Assembly: GCF_011602085.1 (NCBI RefSeq)
Contig: NZ_JAAONY010000001.1
Coordinates: 124,001 to 188,000 of the forward strand
Source of the DNA: Pseudoteredinibacter isoporae
GTDB taxonomy: Bacteria; Pseudomonadota; Gammaproteobacteria; Pseudomonadales; Cellvibrionaceae
Reading direction: 5' to 3'
DNA length: 64,000 nucleotides
Shown: piece by piece, positions 56,703 to 64,000 of the stretch
Position numbering within the stretch: position 1 is the first letter of the stretch
How the letters are laid out: the number at the start of each line of letters is the position of its first letter
Made by a program: the position numbers and the translations under genes
The notes under the pieces: model-generated
What the model was told of the DNA's origin: nothing
Database searches by the model: none
The model's input: the letters and a program-made list of their open reading frames with translations, nothing else

Positions 56703-56714
56703 TTCTCCATCAAA

Positions 56715-56746
56715 GGCTCTAAGGCTAAACCATTAACCTTGGAGCC
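56715..56746 (+). promoter_or_regulatory. Hairpin that hides the lepB ribosome binding site
   Basis: GGCTCTAAGG (56715-56724) pairs with CCTTGGAGCC (56737-56746) through ten positions with one wobble. The GGAG (56741-56744) serving the lepB ATG at 56752 lies in the 3' arm. No T-run follows, so it is not a simple terminator. It may limit lepB translation or respond to temperature or a binding protein. Confidence 0.55.
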
Positions 56747-56751
56747 TCTGC

Positions 56752-57381
56752 ATGAAACACTTTTTCCAGGAAAACCGCAGCTTTTTTCTCTTTATTGCGG
56801 GCATGATGATGTTCCGCAGTGCCATCGCCGATTGGAACGATGTACCCACTGGCTCCATGTTACCGACCATCACCGAGGGTGATCGCATCACGGTAAATAA
56901 AATGGCTTACGGTTTACGCCTTCCGTTCACTGGCACCGTTATCAGCGCTGCTGAAATGGCCAAGCGAGGCGATATTGTTGTTTTTGATTCAGTCGCCGCG
57001 GACAAACGATTGGTAAAGCGTGTGATCGGTGTACCCGGTGACACCGTTTCCATGCATCGACATCGCCTGACCATTAATGGCCTGCCGCTTGATTATGAAA
57101 ATCTTCAAGACGATATCTATGTGGAGAAGCTTGAAGGCCGCCCCCATAAGGTACGCATTGAAAATGTCCATGGCCCACTCGCCAACTTCTCGGCAGTAAC
57201 CGTTCCGGAAGGGCATTACCTGGTCTTGGGCGACAATCGCAATAACAGCGCTGACTCACGAGTTTATGGTTTTATTCCCCAGAAAGAACTGCGCGGACGC
57301 GCCGGTTCAGTAGCAGTATCTTTTGATTATGAAAACTACTTCCTGCCGCGCCAGGAACGGTTTGCTCTGAAGCTCGATTAA
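56752..57381 (+). CDS. lepB: Signal peptidase I
   Basis: The 209-residue protease cuts signal peptides from exported proteins. It has one N-terminal membrane segment, catalytic Ser35 in TGSMLP and the base Lys89 in KRVIGVPGD, with the final GDNRNNSADSR. It is shorter than the enteric form (about 320 residues), which suggests a second signal peptidase elsewhere. It follows ackA by 49 bases and ends at a terminator. Confidence 0.93.
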   Translation: MKHFFQENRSFFLFIAGMMMFRSAIADWNDVPTGSMLPTITEGDRITVNKMAYGLRLPFTGTVISAAEMAKRGDIVVFDSVAADKRLVKRVIGVPGDTVSMHRHRLTINGLPLDYENLQDDIYVEKLEGRPHKVRIENVHGPLANFSAVTVPEGHYLVLGDNRNNSADSRVYGFIPQKELRGRAGSVAVSFDYENYFLPRQERFALKLD

Positions 57382-57397
57382 TCAACATAAGCAGATA

Positions 57398-57427
57398 TAA
57401 AAAAGGCCAGCATTGCTGGCCTTTTTT
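57398..57427. terminator. Bidirectional intrinsic terminator
   Basis: GGCCAGC-ATT-GCTGGCC (57405-57421) flanked by A and T runs, between lepB and the convergent amidohydrolase. Confidence 0.93.
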
Positions 57428-57442
57428 GGCTTCAGAAAGCCC

Positions 57443-58735
57443 TTAGTGCTTATACACTTTGCCGTCTTTCATGACAAAGTCGACATCCAACAGCTCTTTA
57501 ATATCGCTAAGCGGGCTGCCACCTGTGGCAATAATATCCGCAATTTTCCCTGCCTCCAGCGTACCAAGATCGCTGCTGCGATCAATAAGATCGGCAGCGT
57601 TGATGGTTGCCGATTCCAAAACATCCATCGGTGTCATACCCGCCTGCGCCATCAGCACCGCTTCCTGGGCGTTAATGCCGTGACGGGAAACGCCCGAATC
57701 CGTACCAAAGGCGATCTTTACACCGGCATTATAGGAACGGGCAAAGTTGGTCATCATATCACCACCCACTCGCACCGCTTTGGCCTTGATCGCATCGGAC
57801 ATAAAGTTCGATTTTTCCGCCATTTGTTTTACGGTGTCTCCGGCCAGTAAAGTCGGAACCAAATAAGCACCAGTTTTACGAAACAGCTTGATACTCTCTT
57901 TATCGGCATAGCTACCGTGTTCAATGCTGTCTACGCCTGCGCGTAAAGCCGCATTAATACCTTCTGCCGCATGAGCATGACTGGCCACTTTACGCCCCAA
58001 AGCGTGCGCGGATTCCACTACCTCTTTTAATTCGTCGTCTGCCATCTGCTGTCCGGTGCCGGTATTGGTGTCCGACAAAACACCACCCGTCGAAGTAATT
58101 TTGATGACATCCGCATTAAACTTAATGGCACGACGTGTCGCACGACGGCAATCAAATGGACCATCACAAATGGTTTTGGAAGTGTATTTTTCCAGCAGAT
58201 CATGACGCATACCATCCACATCACCATGACCTCCCGTTACCGCCACACCGCCGGAAGCAACAATACGGGGCCCGTCCAACCAACCCTTGGCAATGGCATC
58301 ACGCAGAGCATAAATATGTTGCGGACTCTGGGCGCCAAGGTCACGTACCGTTGTAAAACCTGCCAACAAGGTTTTCTTGGCAAAATGAGCACTCTGCATC
58401 GCCACATCCGCATCGGACATGCGCAGGCGTTCACTATCATTATGCGGACCAAGCTCACCTTGCAGATGAACATGCATATCCATCAAACCCGGCATTACAA
58501 AGCTGTCTTTTAAATCGATGAGTGTTGCATCCTGCCCAGCTTCCGACGCTGAAATAAAACCGGCTTTCACAGCTTCAATACGGCCATCTTTAATAATGAC
58601 GCTCTGTTCTTTTAACGGTTTTTCACCCGGAACAGTCAAGAGTGTTCCCGCGTGAATGACTTGTGTATCCGCCAACACGGGCATGCTCAAACTTGCCAAT
58701 GCAAGCGTTAACAATTTGTATTTTTTCATCATCAT
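57443..58735 (-). CDS. Exported M38 amidohydrolase (Xaa-Arg/Lys or prolidase-like)
   Basis: The 430-residue metal-dependent hydrolase has a signal peptide (cut near VLAD, about 22). The amidohydrolase ligands are visible: MHVH, the carbamylated-Lys region VIKITSTGG, SHAHA, IEHGS and the final Asp in FGTDSG. The closest relatives I know by pattern are the exported M38 dipeptidases that act on L-Xaa-L-Arg/Lys or proline dipeptides. Three in-frame ATG codons (58735, 58732, 58729) compete; the RBS does not decide. It is 45 bases after the M24 dipeptidase on the same strand. Confidence 0.88.
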   Translation of the reverse strand: MMMKKYKLLTLALASLSMPVLADTQVIHAGTLLTVPGEKPLKEQSVIIKDGRIEAVKAGFISASEAGQDATLIDLKDSFVMPGLMDMHVHLQGELGPHNDSERLRMSDADVAMQSAHFAKKTLLAGFTTVRDLGAQSPQHIYALRDAIAKGWLDGPRIVASGGVAVTGGHGDVDGMRHDLLEKYTSKTICDGPFDCRRATRRAIKFNADVIKITSTGGVLSDTNTGTGQQMADDELKEVVESAHALGRKVASHAHAAEGINAALRAGVDSIEHGSYADKESIKLFRKTGAYLVPTLLAGDTVKQMAEKSNFMSDAIKAKAVRVGGDMMTNFARSYNAGVKIAFGTDSGVSRHGINAQEAVLMAQAGMTPMDVLESATINAADLIDRSSDLGTLEAGKIADIIATGGSPLSDIKELLDVDFVMKDGKVYKH

Positions 58736-58780
58736 TGCTCTTTTTAATAGACTCTCATTGTCAGTCTGCTTAGGCGCTCA

Positions 58781-60109
58781 TCAGGGTAAAAATTTGCGCG
58801 TATAGTTCTGATTACCCTTAGCGCTGATAGCCACATTATCTTCGATACGAATACCACCGAAGGGACGTAAACGATCCAGCAGTTCCCAATTCACACACAC
58901 ACTTTGGCTGCTACTCTGCAGTTCGGCCAGCAGCGGTTCGATAAAATAAATACCAGGCTCAACCGTGATCACCATATCCTCTTCAAGCTCACGATTCAGA
59001 CGCAGATAAGGGTGTTCAGCCGGCGGCTCACTGATATCACCAACCTCATTTTGCTGCCAACCACCCAGATCGTGTACCTGTACGCCCAGCAAATGTCCAA
59101 GACCATGAGGCAGGAATTTGCTGGTGATGCCTTCAGCCAGTGCCGCGGCACCGTCAATCTTCAAAATGCCTGCTGTATGGAGAATATCACCGACGCGTCG
59201 ATGCATATTTTTGTGGGCATCGAGATAGTGCATCCCCGGCTCCAATTCATCGATGAGCGCCAATTGAGCTTTATCCAATTCATCAATCAAACTCTGGAAA
59301 CAGGCCCCTGCTTCACTCTGTTCACGGCAATAAGTACGACTGATATCAGCCGCATAACCATTCACACTAAACCCTGCATCAATCAGGAAAGAGCGACTGC
59401 TTTGCAATTCTTCAAGTTGTAAATGGGTGTAGTGAAGAATGGCAGCGTTTTCATTCAGGGCAATAATGTTCCCATAGGGTAAATCATTTTCACGTAAATT
59501 GAGCGCGCCGATATACGCTTTATTAATTTCGAATTCGCTGGCGCCAGCCATAAAGGCCTCTTTCGCAGCGGTATGACATTTAGCCGCCTGCTGATTCGCC
59601 AGCTCAATACTCTGCCGCTCGTATTCACTTTTACGGGCTCGATAATACTTCAGATGGTTCAGCACCGCGCTGTCATTGTGCAGCCATTCCACACCGGGCA
59701 GATCGGGTATCGCCCCAGCCAAACCAATAAACAGGGTTGGCCCACCGAGCGCAGTCAGTAACGTCTTCAGTTGTTGTGGTTCTGCGTATTCAAGAATATC
59801 AAAATGCATTGTCCAGAAATCTTCCGGCAACGCACTGACTTTATGCCATATGTCCACCGGCTTATGGAAGAACAAACTTGGTCGACCGCTTGGGCGAATC
59901 AGAAGGTAACAATTGGGAACGTTCAGCAATGGCAACCATTCCTTAAAGAATGGGTTAACTACGAAGGAATGATAGTAATCATCCTGAAAAATGGGTTCTT
60001 GCACACCGGAACTGATCAATAGCGCCTGCTGCCCGGAACGCTGCAAATAGGCCTGGGTTCTTTCCAGTTTTTTCGCCAAATGGCTGCCATAACTTATTTC
60101 GAAATTCAC
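58781..60109 (-). CDS. pepQ: Xaa-Pro dipeptidase (prolidase, M24 family)
   Basis: The 442-residue manganese enzyme cuts dipeptides ending in proline. The pita-bread metal ligands are Asp in LIDAGF, Asp in AADISRTY, His in LPHGLGHLLG, Glu in TVEPGIYF and Glu in RIEDN. Its length is standard for gammaproteobacterial PepQ. Together with the exported M38 enzyme it suggests use of proline-containing peptides. Confidence 0.95.
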   Translation of the reverse strand: MNFEISYGSHLAKKLERTQAYLQRSGQQALLISSGVQEPIFQDDYYHSFVVNPFFKEWLPLLNVPNCYLLIRPSGRPSLFFHKPVDIWHKVSALPEDFWTMHFDILEYAEPQQLKTLLTALGGPTLFIGLAGAIPDLPGVEWLHNDSAVLNHLKYYRARKSEYERQSIELANQQAAKCHTAAKEAFMAGASEFEINKAYIGALNLRENDLPYGNIIALNENAAILHYTHLQLEELQSSRSFLIDAGFSVNGYAADISRTYCREQSEAGACFQSLIDELDKAQLALIDELEPGMHYLDAHKNMHRRVGDILHTAGILKIDGAAALAEGITSKFLPHGLGHLLGVQVHDLGGWQQNEVGDISEPPAEHPYLRLNRELEEDMVITVEPGIYFIEPLLAELQSSSQSVCVNWELLDRLRPFGGIRIEDNVAISAKGNQNYTRKFLP

Positions 60110-60178
60110 ATTATCCTCTCATCATTCTTTCACGGTGACCGCCGTTTTTATTGGCATGGTTCAAGTGTCTTTTGGACA

Positions 60179-61261
60179 CTACCTTATCAACGCCTGTAAT
60201 GTTTCAACAAATTCCTGATCACTCCAATCGTCCATCGCATCACCGATCTGAATTTCAAAGCGGCTGTTGTTTTCATTCGCTTCAAACACTCGGTCAAATA
60301 ACCAGACACGATCACTCTCAGCAACTTGCAACGCCCTGTCTTTTAGTACGCTTGCAGAAACCGGTAATTGCACGAGAAAACCGTTACTCTGTACCGGTTC
60401 GGGAATTGCCGACTCTCCAAACGCGTCCACAATCAGCTTTGATAGAGATTGAGCGCGCTGGTTAAATTCGGAAACCCTCGGCAAATAATGTTCAAGACCC
60501 CAAAGCGCAGATAACACATAAGGAAAGGCCGTAAATAAATCACCGCCTAAACGGCTGCGCCACGTCATCAACTGCTCAACAAATACTTTATCGCCCGCAA
60601 TAATACCACCCGCGGCCGCCCCCAGAGTTTTGTACAGGGAAACATACACCGAATCTCCCAGGGCTGAGACATCCTGATAACTCTTCCCCCAGTAGTCCGC
60701 CGACTCAAACAATCGAGCCCCATCAATATGCAAAGCAATGCCTGAATCATTTGCACGCTGTTTCAAAGCGACCAGGTCTGGCCATTCCGGCAATTTAAAA
60801 CCCGCTCTCCTCAGAGGCAACTCGACAGTTGCCGCAAACACGTCTTCGGGCAGGTTTCGAATATCCTCTGAATCAATAGCTTTACCCGGTTTGCCGAACA
60901 TCACACCTTCAAAACCTAAAAGCGTTTCGTAGGCCATCGATTCATCACACTGAAAGTGGGACTGGGGATGCAGAGCCAGCTTCCTACTCCCATGATTCTG
61001 GGCCCACTGCAACAGAGCACTGTATTGCCCGATCGAACCTTTGGGAACAAACAGGGCTTTTTCCTTCCCCAGCAGCTCAGCCATCCGGCGTTCGAGTATC
61101 TCGATGCTCGCACCGCTGTTATACAGATCAATATCAAGATCGATCTCGGGCACCTGCTGTATACGTTCCAACCACTGCCTCTGACTTAGCGGTCGGTGAC
61201 GAGTGACAAAGCGAGTGCACTTGGACATCAAAGGATGACCAAGCAATAAGCCATCGTACAT
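60179..61261 (-). CDS. Threonine aldolase-like / beta-eliminating lyase PLP enzyme
   Basis: The 360-residue fold-type I PLP enzyme has the Schiff-base Lys211 in SLYKTLGAAAGG, Asp180 in HIDGARL and His102 near the ring-stacking position (HPQSHFQCDE). The pattern fits the low-specificity L-threonine aldolase/beta-eliminating lyase family, which splits threonine or related beta-hydroxy amino acids. It is 70 bases upstream of pepQ on the same strand. ATG at 61261 has an AGAG tract; one 33 bases on lacks any. Confidence 0.86.
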   Translation of the reverse strand: MYDGLLLGHPLMSKCTRFVTRHRPLSQRQWLERIQQVPEIDLDIDLYNSGASIEILERRMAELLGKEKALFVPKGSIGQYSALLQWAQNHGSRKLALHPQSHFQCDESMAYETLLGFEGVMFGKPGKAIDSEDIRNLPEDVFAATVELPLRRAGFKLPEWPDLVALKQRANDSGIALHIDGARLFESADYWGKSYQDVSALGDSVYVSLYKTLGAAAGGIIAGDKVFVEQLMTWRSRLGGDLFTAFPYVLSALWGLEHYLPRVSEFNQRAQSLSKLIVDAFGESAIPEPVQSNGFLVQLPVSASVLKDRALQVAESDRVWLFDRVFEANENNSRFEIQIGDAMDDWSDQEFVETLQALIR

Positions 61262-61285
61262 TCTTATTCTCTCTTCAAAGTACTC

Positions 61286-61409
61286 GACATGTCGTTTCGT
61301 AAGGAAAGGCGATACCGATGACAGCTTCAGGCCAGACAGCTGGCCGGTTTGGACTTATTTTGTCCCAAACAGCACTGAATCCTGCCTCGACGGCGGGGAC
61401 ATGTCGTTT
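61286..61409. repeat. Paired GACATGTCGTTT repeats and nearby dyads before the luxR-type gene
   Basis: The 12-base GACATGTCGTTT, which contains the palindrome GACATGTC, occurs at 61286-61297 and 61398-61409. Between them are the hairpin GGCCAG-ACAG-CTGGCC (61330-61345) and an imperfect dyad GTTTGGAC/GTCCCAAAC (61347-61370). Repeated dyads between divergent genes are suitable regulator sites. Confidence 0.45.
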
Positions 61410-61550
61410 ATTTTTCGTTCAATACGTCATAGACTAGGCGAGCTTAAATCAATAATAAACCGCTGTGTAAAAAACCGGCTCGCTCATATTTATAGAGTCT
61501 TAAGATAGGACGTAGCCGCCGCACACAGCCTCAAATGAGGTCGGCAGAAG

Positions 61551-62285
61551 ATGGGGCTCTCCCAAAGGCAATGGCAAGATACACTGGGCCTGATCGAATA
61601 CTTCAGTGCCAGTGAGGATCCCAGCCAGTTGCGCAGAGACTGTGGGGAAGCTCTGCTGCGCCTACTGAAAGCGGATCATTTTGCCTCCTATATATGGCAA
61701 GTCGAAGAGGACGAGTTTCACAGCCCCTGCCAGCTCAATCTTGATGATCGCAATCTCGCCCGTTATCAGGACTACTATCAATTTCACGACCCCATCACCC
61801 ACAAGATGCGACGCTTCCAGCAAGCCGTTTCCGTCAATCAGGTCATTCATCAAGCTGATCTAATCAAGACCGAGTTCTACCAGGATTTTCTCTCCCGGGA
61901 TGGAATGCACTACGGCGTGAATCTTTATGTCTTTGATGAAAGCGGTAGAAACCTGGCAGATTTTCGACTTTGGCGAAACAAACAGCGTCGTAATTTTGAA
62001 GACAGTGATTTGGAAATGTTGAACATTATTGCCCCGCATTTTAGAAACAGCATGCGCCGGCTCAATAAGAAAAATGGTCAGCAACTCATTAAAAAGTACG
62101 ATTTAACCCAAAGAGAGTTTGAGGTATTACGCCTGCTCAATCAGGCTTACGGCGATCAGAAAATCGCTCAGGAACTGTACATCAGCTTAAGTACCTGCAG
62201 AACTCACATCCGTCGCATTTATCAAAAACTCGACATTCACCAGCGAGCTAAACTGTTAGATTTTTTAAAGCCCTATCAGTTTTGA
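61551..62285 (+). CDS. LuxR-type transcriptional regulator
   Basis: The 244-residue protein has an N-terminal sensor-like domain (about 10-165) without an obvious autoinducer signature (the usual Trp/Tyr/Asp set is not aligned). The C-terminal LuxR helix-turn-helix is about 182-240 (LTQREFEVLRLLNQAYGDQKIAQEL, in part, then STCRTHIRRIYQKL). It lies between the PLP-enzyme gene and the TonB receptor and may control both. The ligand is unknown, and no luxI is nearby. Confidence 0.9.
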   Translation: MGLSQRQWQDTLGLIEYFSASEDPSQLRRDCGEALLRLLKADHFASYIWQVEEDEFHSPCQLNLDDRNLARYQDYYQFHDPITHKMRRFQQAVSVNQVIHQADLIKTEFYQDFLSRDGMHYGVNLYVFDESGRNLADFRLWRNKQRRNFEDSDLEMLNIIAPHFRNSMRRLNKKNGQQLIKKYDLTQREFEVLRLLNQAYGDQKIAQELYISLSTCRTHIRRIYQKLDIHQRAKLLDFLKPYQF

Positions 62286-62507
62286 ATTCAAACACTGTAG
62301 CATTTCCGTCACGAAAGCTTCTTCAATGTTTCTAAAAACATTCACACTTGTTGAGTTTTCACACAAACACGTAGAGACAGTTGCCAAATTTCTCATAAAT
62401 TGAGGTTTTATTAGTAGATCTTAAAAAATTTGCAATCTAAGTGTCACACGTAAGGGACATACTCGCCGCCCATGAAATCACCTGACCCATGTCGCGAGAG
62501 TAAGTTC

Positions 62508-64000
62508 ATGAAAAAGAATTTCCCTGTAAATGTTTTGGCGATTGCAATTGCCGCCAGCGCCGGCCAGCTTATGGCTGAAGAAATCGACTCCAGTGCAAAC
62601 CTGGAAGAAGTGACCGTTGTTGGCAAAAGCGTATCTTACGCAAACAATGCCAGCAGCCTAGAAATGGTAAAACAACAATCTGCCATGACATCACCAATGG
62701 CGGTGATCGATAATTTGCCCGGCGTATTGGTAAACGAAGGTGATACCTTCGGTACCGACGATTGGTCAACCACGGTATCCATTCGCGGTTTTCAGTTGAG
62801 CCTGGACGAGCAACAAGTTGGTATCACTGTTGATGGTATTGCCAACGGCAACTCAAACTACGGCGGCGGCGCGAAAGCCAATCGTTTTATCGATACAGAA
62901 AACCTGCAAACCGTTGAAGTATCCCAGGGTACTGCTGATATTGCCTCACGCTCCAATGAAGCACTGGGCGGCACATTGAACTTCACCACGATTGATCCTG
63001 GCGAAGAAGAAAAATTAACCATCAGCTTTACCAGCGGAGACTTTGATGCGCGCAAGTATTTTGTTCGCTACGAGACCGGTGAAATTGCTCCCGAAACTTA
63101 CGCCTGGATCAGTGTTTCCAGCACTGAGAACAGCGACTGGATTCAGCAGGCCGCCGAAAACACTCGTGATCACATTGCAGCAAAGCTGATCAGCACCATC
63201 AACGACGTGAATATCACCGCGTACATGTCCTACGATGATACTCACGAAGACAACTATCAACGAGTTTCCCTGAGTCAGTTTGAAAGCAATCCCGGCTGGG
63301 ATCGCTTGACCAGTGACTGGACCGGCACACCTTATGTCGATCAGCTGTATCGTCGTGGTTGGTCTACCCTGCGTGAAAACTTCCTGACCTATTTGAAAGC
63401 GGATTTCGATATCGGTGAAGTGGAAATTAAAACCAATGTCTATTTCCACAAAAACGATGGCCGTGGCGATTGGGTACCGCCGTATCTGGTAGATGTAACT
63501 GACAACGGCAGCAACGGCCACAGCGAACTGAATTCCGGCACCACTGTTTTGGGTGGCGCACCCATCGGCCGCATATTCTTTGTGGATGCGAATGGTAACT
63601 CGGTTGCACCCATTGCTGGCTGCCAGAGTTCAATCACTTTCCCTTATGGCGGAGCTGGTCCCGAGTACGACCCAGCCTGTTATGCCGCTGGTGCCATTCC
63701 GGTTGGCTCTTACCGTCATACACACTACGACAAAGAGCGTACCGGGTTTAACGCTGACTTTATCTGGGAAAGCAATTTCGGTGACGTGAACAATATCTTG
63801 CGCGGTGGTATTTGGTACGAAGATTACAAGCGCCAGGAATATCGTGACTGGCACAAGATTATTGACTCACGCGTAGGCTACCAGTTCGATCACAAACCGT
63901 ATTGGGTCCAGTACAGTAACGCCTTCCCGGTCGATACCATGATGATGTACCTGGAAGACCAGATTGAAGTTGGTGCCGTCACTGCACGTGTAGGTGTTAA
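62508..64000 (+). CDS. TonB-dependent outer-membrane receptor, N-terminal part (runs off the right edge)
   Basis: The first 497 codons are present and open to the window end. There is a signal peptide (cut near QLMA, about 23), a TonB-box-like EEVTVVGK (33-40) and a plug domain (SPMAVIDNLPGVLVN...VSIRGF, VGITVDGI, VEVSQGTAD, EALGGTLNF). Beta-barrel strands with alternating aromatics follow. It imports a specific ligand at the expense of proton-motive force. The ligand is unknown, but the nearby dipeptidases suggest a peptide or amino-acid derivative. GAGAG precedes the ATG. Confidence 0.93.
   Translation, partial: MKKNFPVNVLAIAIAASAGQLMAEEIDSSANLEEVTVVGKSVSYANNASSLEMVKQQSAMTSPMAVIDNLPGVLVNEGDTFGTDDWSTTVSIRGFQLSLDEQQVGITVDGIANGNSNYGGGAKANRFIDTENLQTVEVSQGTADIASRSNEALGGTLNFTTIDPGEEEKLTISFTSGDFDARKYFVRYETGEIAPETYAWISVSSTENSDWIQQAAENTRDHIAAKLISTINDVNITAYMSYDDTHEDNYQRVSLSQFESNPGWDRLTSDWTGTPYVDQLYRRGWSTLRENFLTYLKADFDIGEVEIKTNVYFHKNDGRGDWVPPYLVDVTDNGSNGHSELNSGTTVLGGAPIGRIFFVDANGNSVAPIAGCQSSITFPYGGAGPEYDPACYAAGAIPVGSYRHTHYDKERTGFNADFIWESNFGDVNNILRGGIWYEDYKRQEYRDWHKIIDSRVGYQFDHKPYWVQYSNAFPVDTMMMYLEDQIEVGAVTARVGV

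Noticed and set aside
1-64000. Mobile element, prophage, defence island or CRISPR array
   Set aside because: No transposase, integrase, phage structural gene, restriction enzyme or regularly spaced repeat was found; most gene order matches conserved chromosomal blocks.

Overview
The window is chromosomal DNA from a gammaproteobacterium, most likely a marine or aquatic member of the Pseudomonadales/Cellvibrionales/Oceanospirillales side of the class. The reasons are the conserved gene blocks ubiE-ubiJ-ubiB-hisI-hisE-tatABC, thiI / glnA-(DUF4124)-glnL-glnG, secB-grxC-rhodanese and gpmI-envC-ctpA-yibQ, together with roughly 50% GC and a sulfatase, TonB receptor and RND/BNR gene content. The order and family assignments are from memory of these clusters; no database search was run. 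I see no transposase, integrase, phage module, CRISPR array, rRNA or tRNA.

Left part (1-10 kb): a nitrate ABC uptake operon (nrtA, start of nrtB) on the minus strand. It is preceded by an unusually readable control region: NtrC-like sites, a sigma-54 -24/-12 promoter, a structured leader and a perfect intrinsic terminator placed directly before the nrtA ribosome binding site. An ANTAR response regulator (NasT type) is encoded just upstream. Then follow minus-strand accessory genes (SRPBCC, DUF3291, BASS transporter, two acetyltransferases, sulfatase, BLUF photoreceptor) and plus-strand nnrS and a DUF971 gene.

10-24 kb: an RND efflux pair (lipoprotein adaptor plus pump), a 1101-residue exported BNR/VPS10-like protein convergent to it, a GST divergent from that across an AT-rich palindrome, a haloalkane-dehalogenase-like hydrolase divergent from an AraC regulator, an ABC-type membrane domain without ATPase, a glyoxalase-fold protein and a fatty acid desaturase.

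24-36 kb: ubiquinone synthesis (ubiE, ubiJ, ubiB), two histidine steps (hisI, hisE), twin-arginine export (tatABC), dtd, pip, tag, an EamA transporter, bipA, a small membrane-anchored hypothetical and a Gate-domain membrane protein.

36-47 kb: an Lrp-type regulator, thiI, then the nitrogen control region: glnA with clustered NtrC sites and a sigma-54 promoter, a PLP enzyme, a DUF4124 protein and glnL-glnG, which have their own NtrC-like site and a candidate sigma-54 promoter. An acetyltransferase, secB, grxC and a Cys-less rhodanese follow. The same regulatory grammar before nrtA, glnA and glnL suggests one nitrogen regulon spread over the window.

47-64 kb: gpmI and the cell-envelope genes envC, ctpA, yibQ; a DUF6316-like small protein; an NCS2/DUF3360-like permease; pta-ackA; lepB behind a hairpin that hides its ribosome binding site. 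The right end is a group that may handle peptides or amino acids: an exported M38 amidohydrolase, an M24 Xaa-Pro dipeptidase, a threonine-aldolase-like PLP enzyme, a LuxR-type regulator and the first two thirds or so of a TonB-dependent receptor that runs off the window. Most of the region is ordinary core chromosome; the most interesting signals are regulatory.
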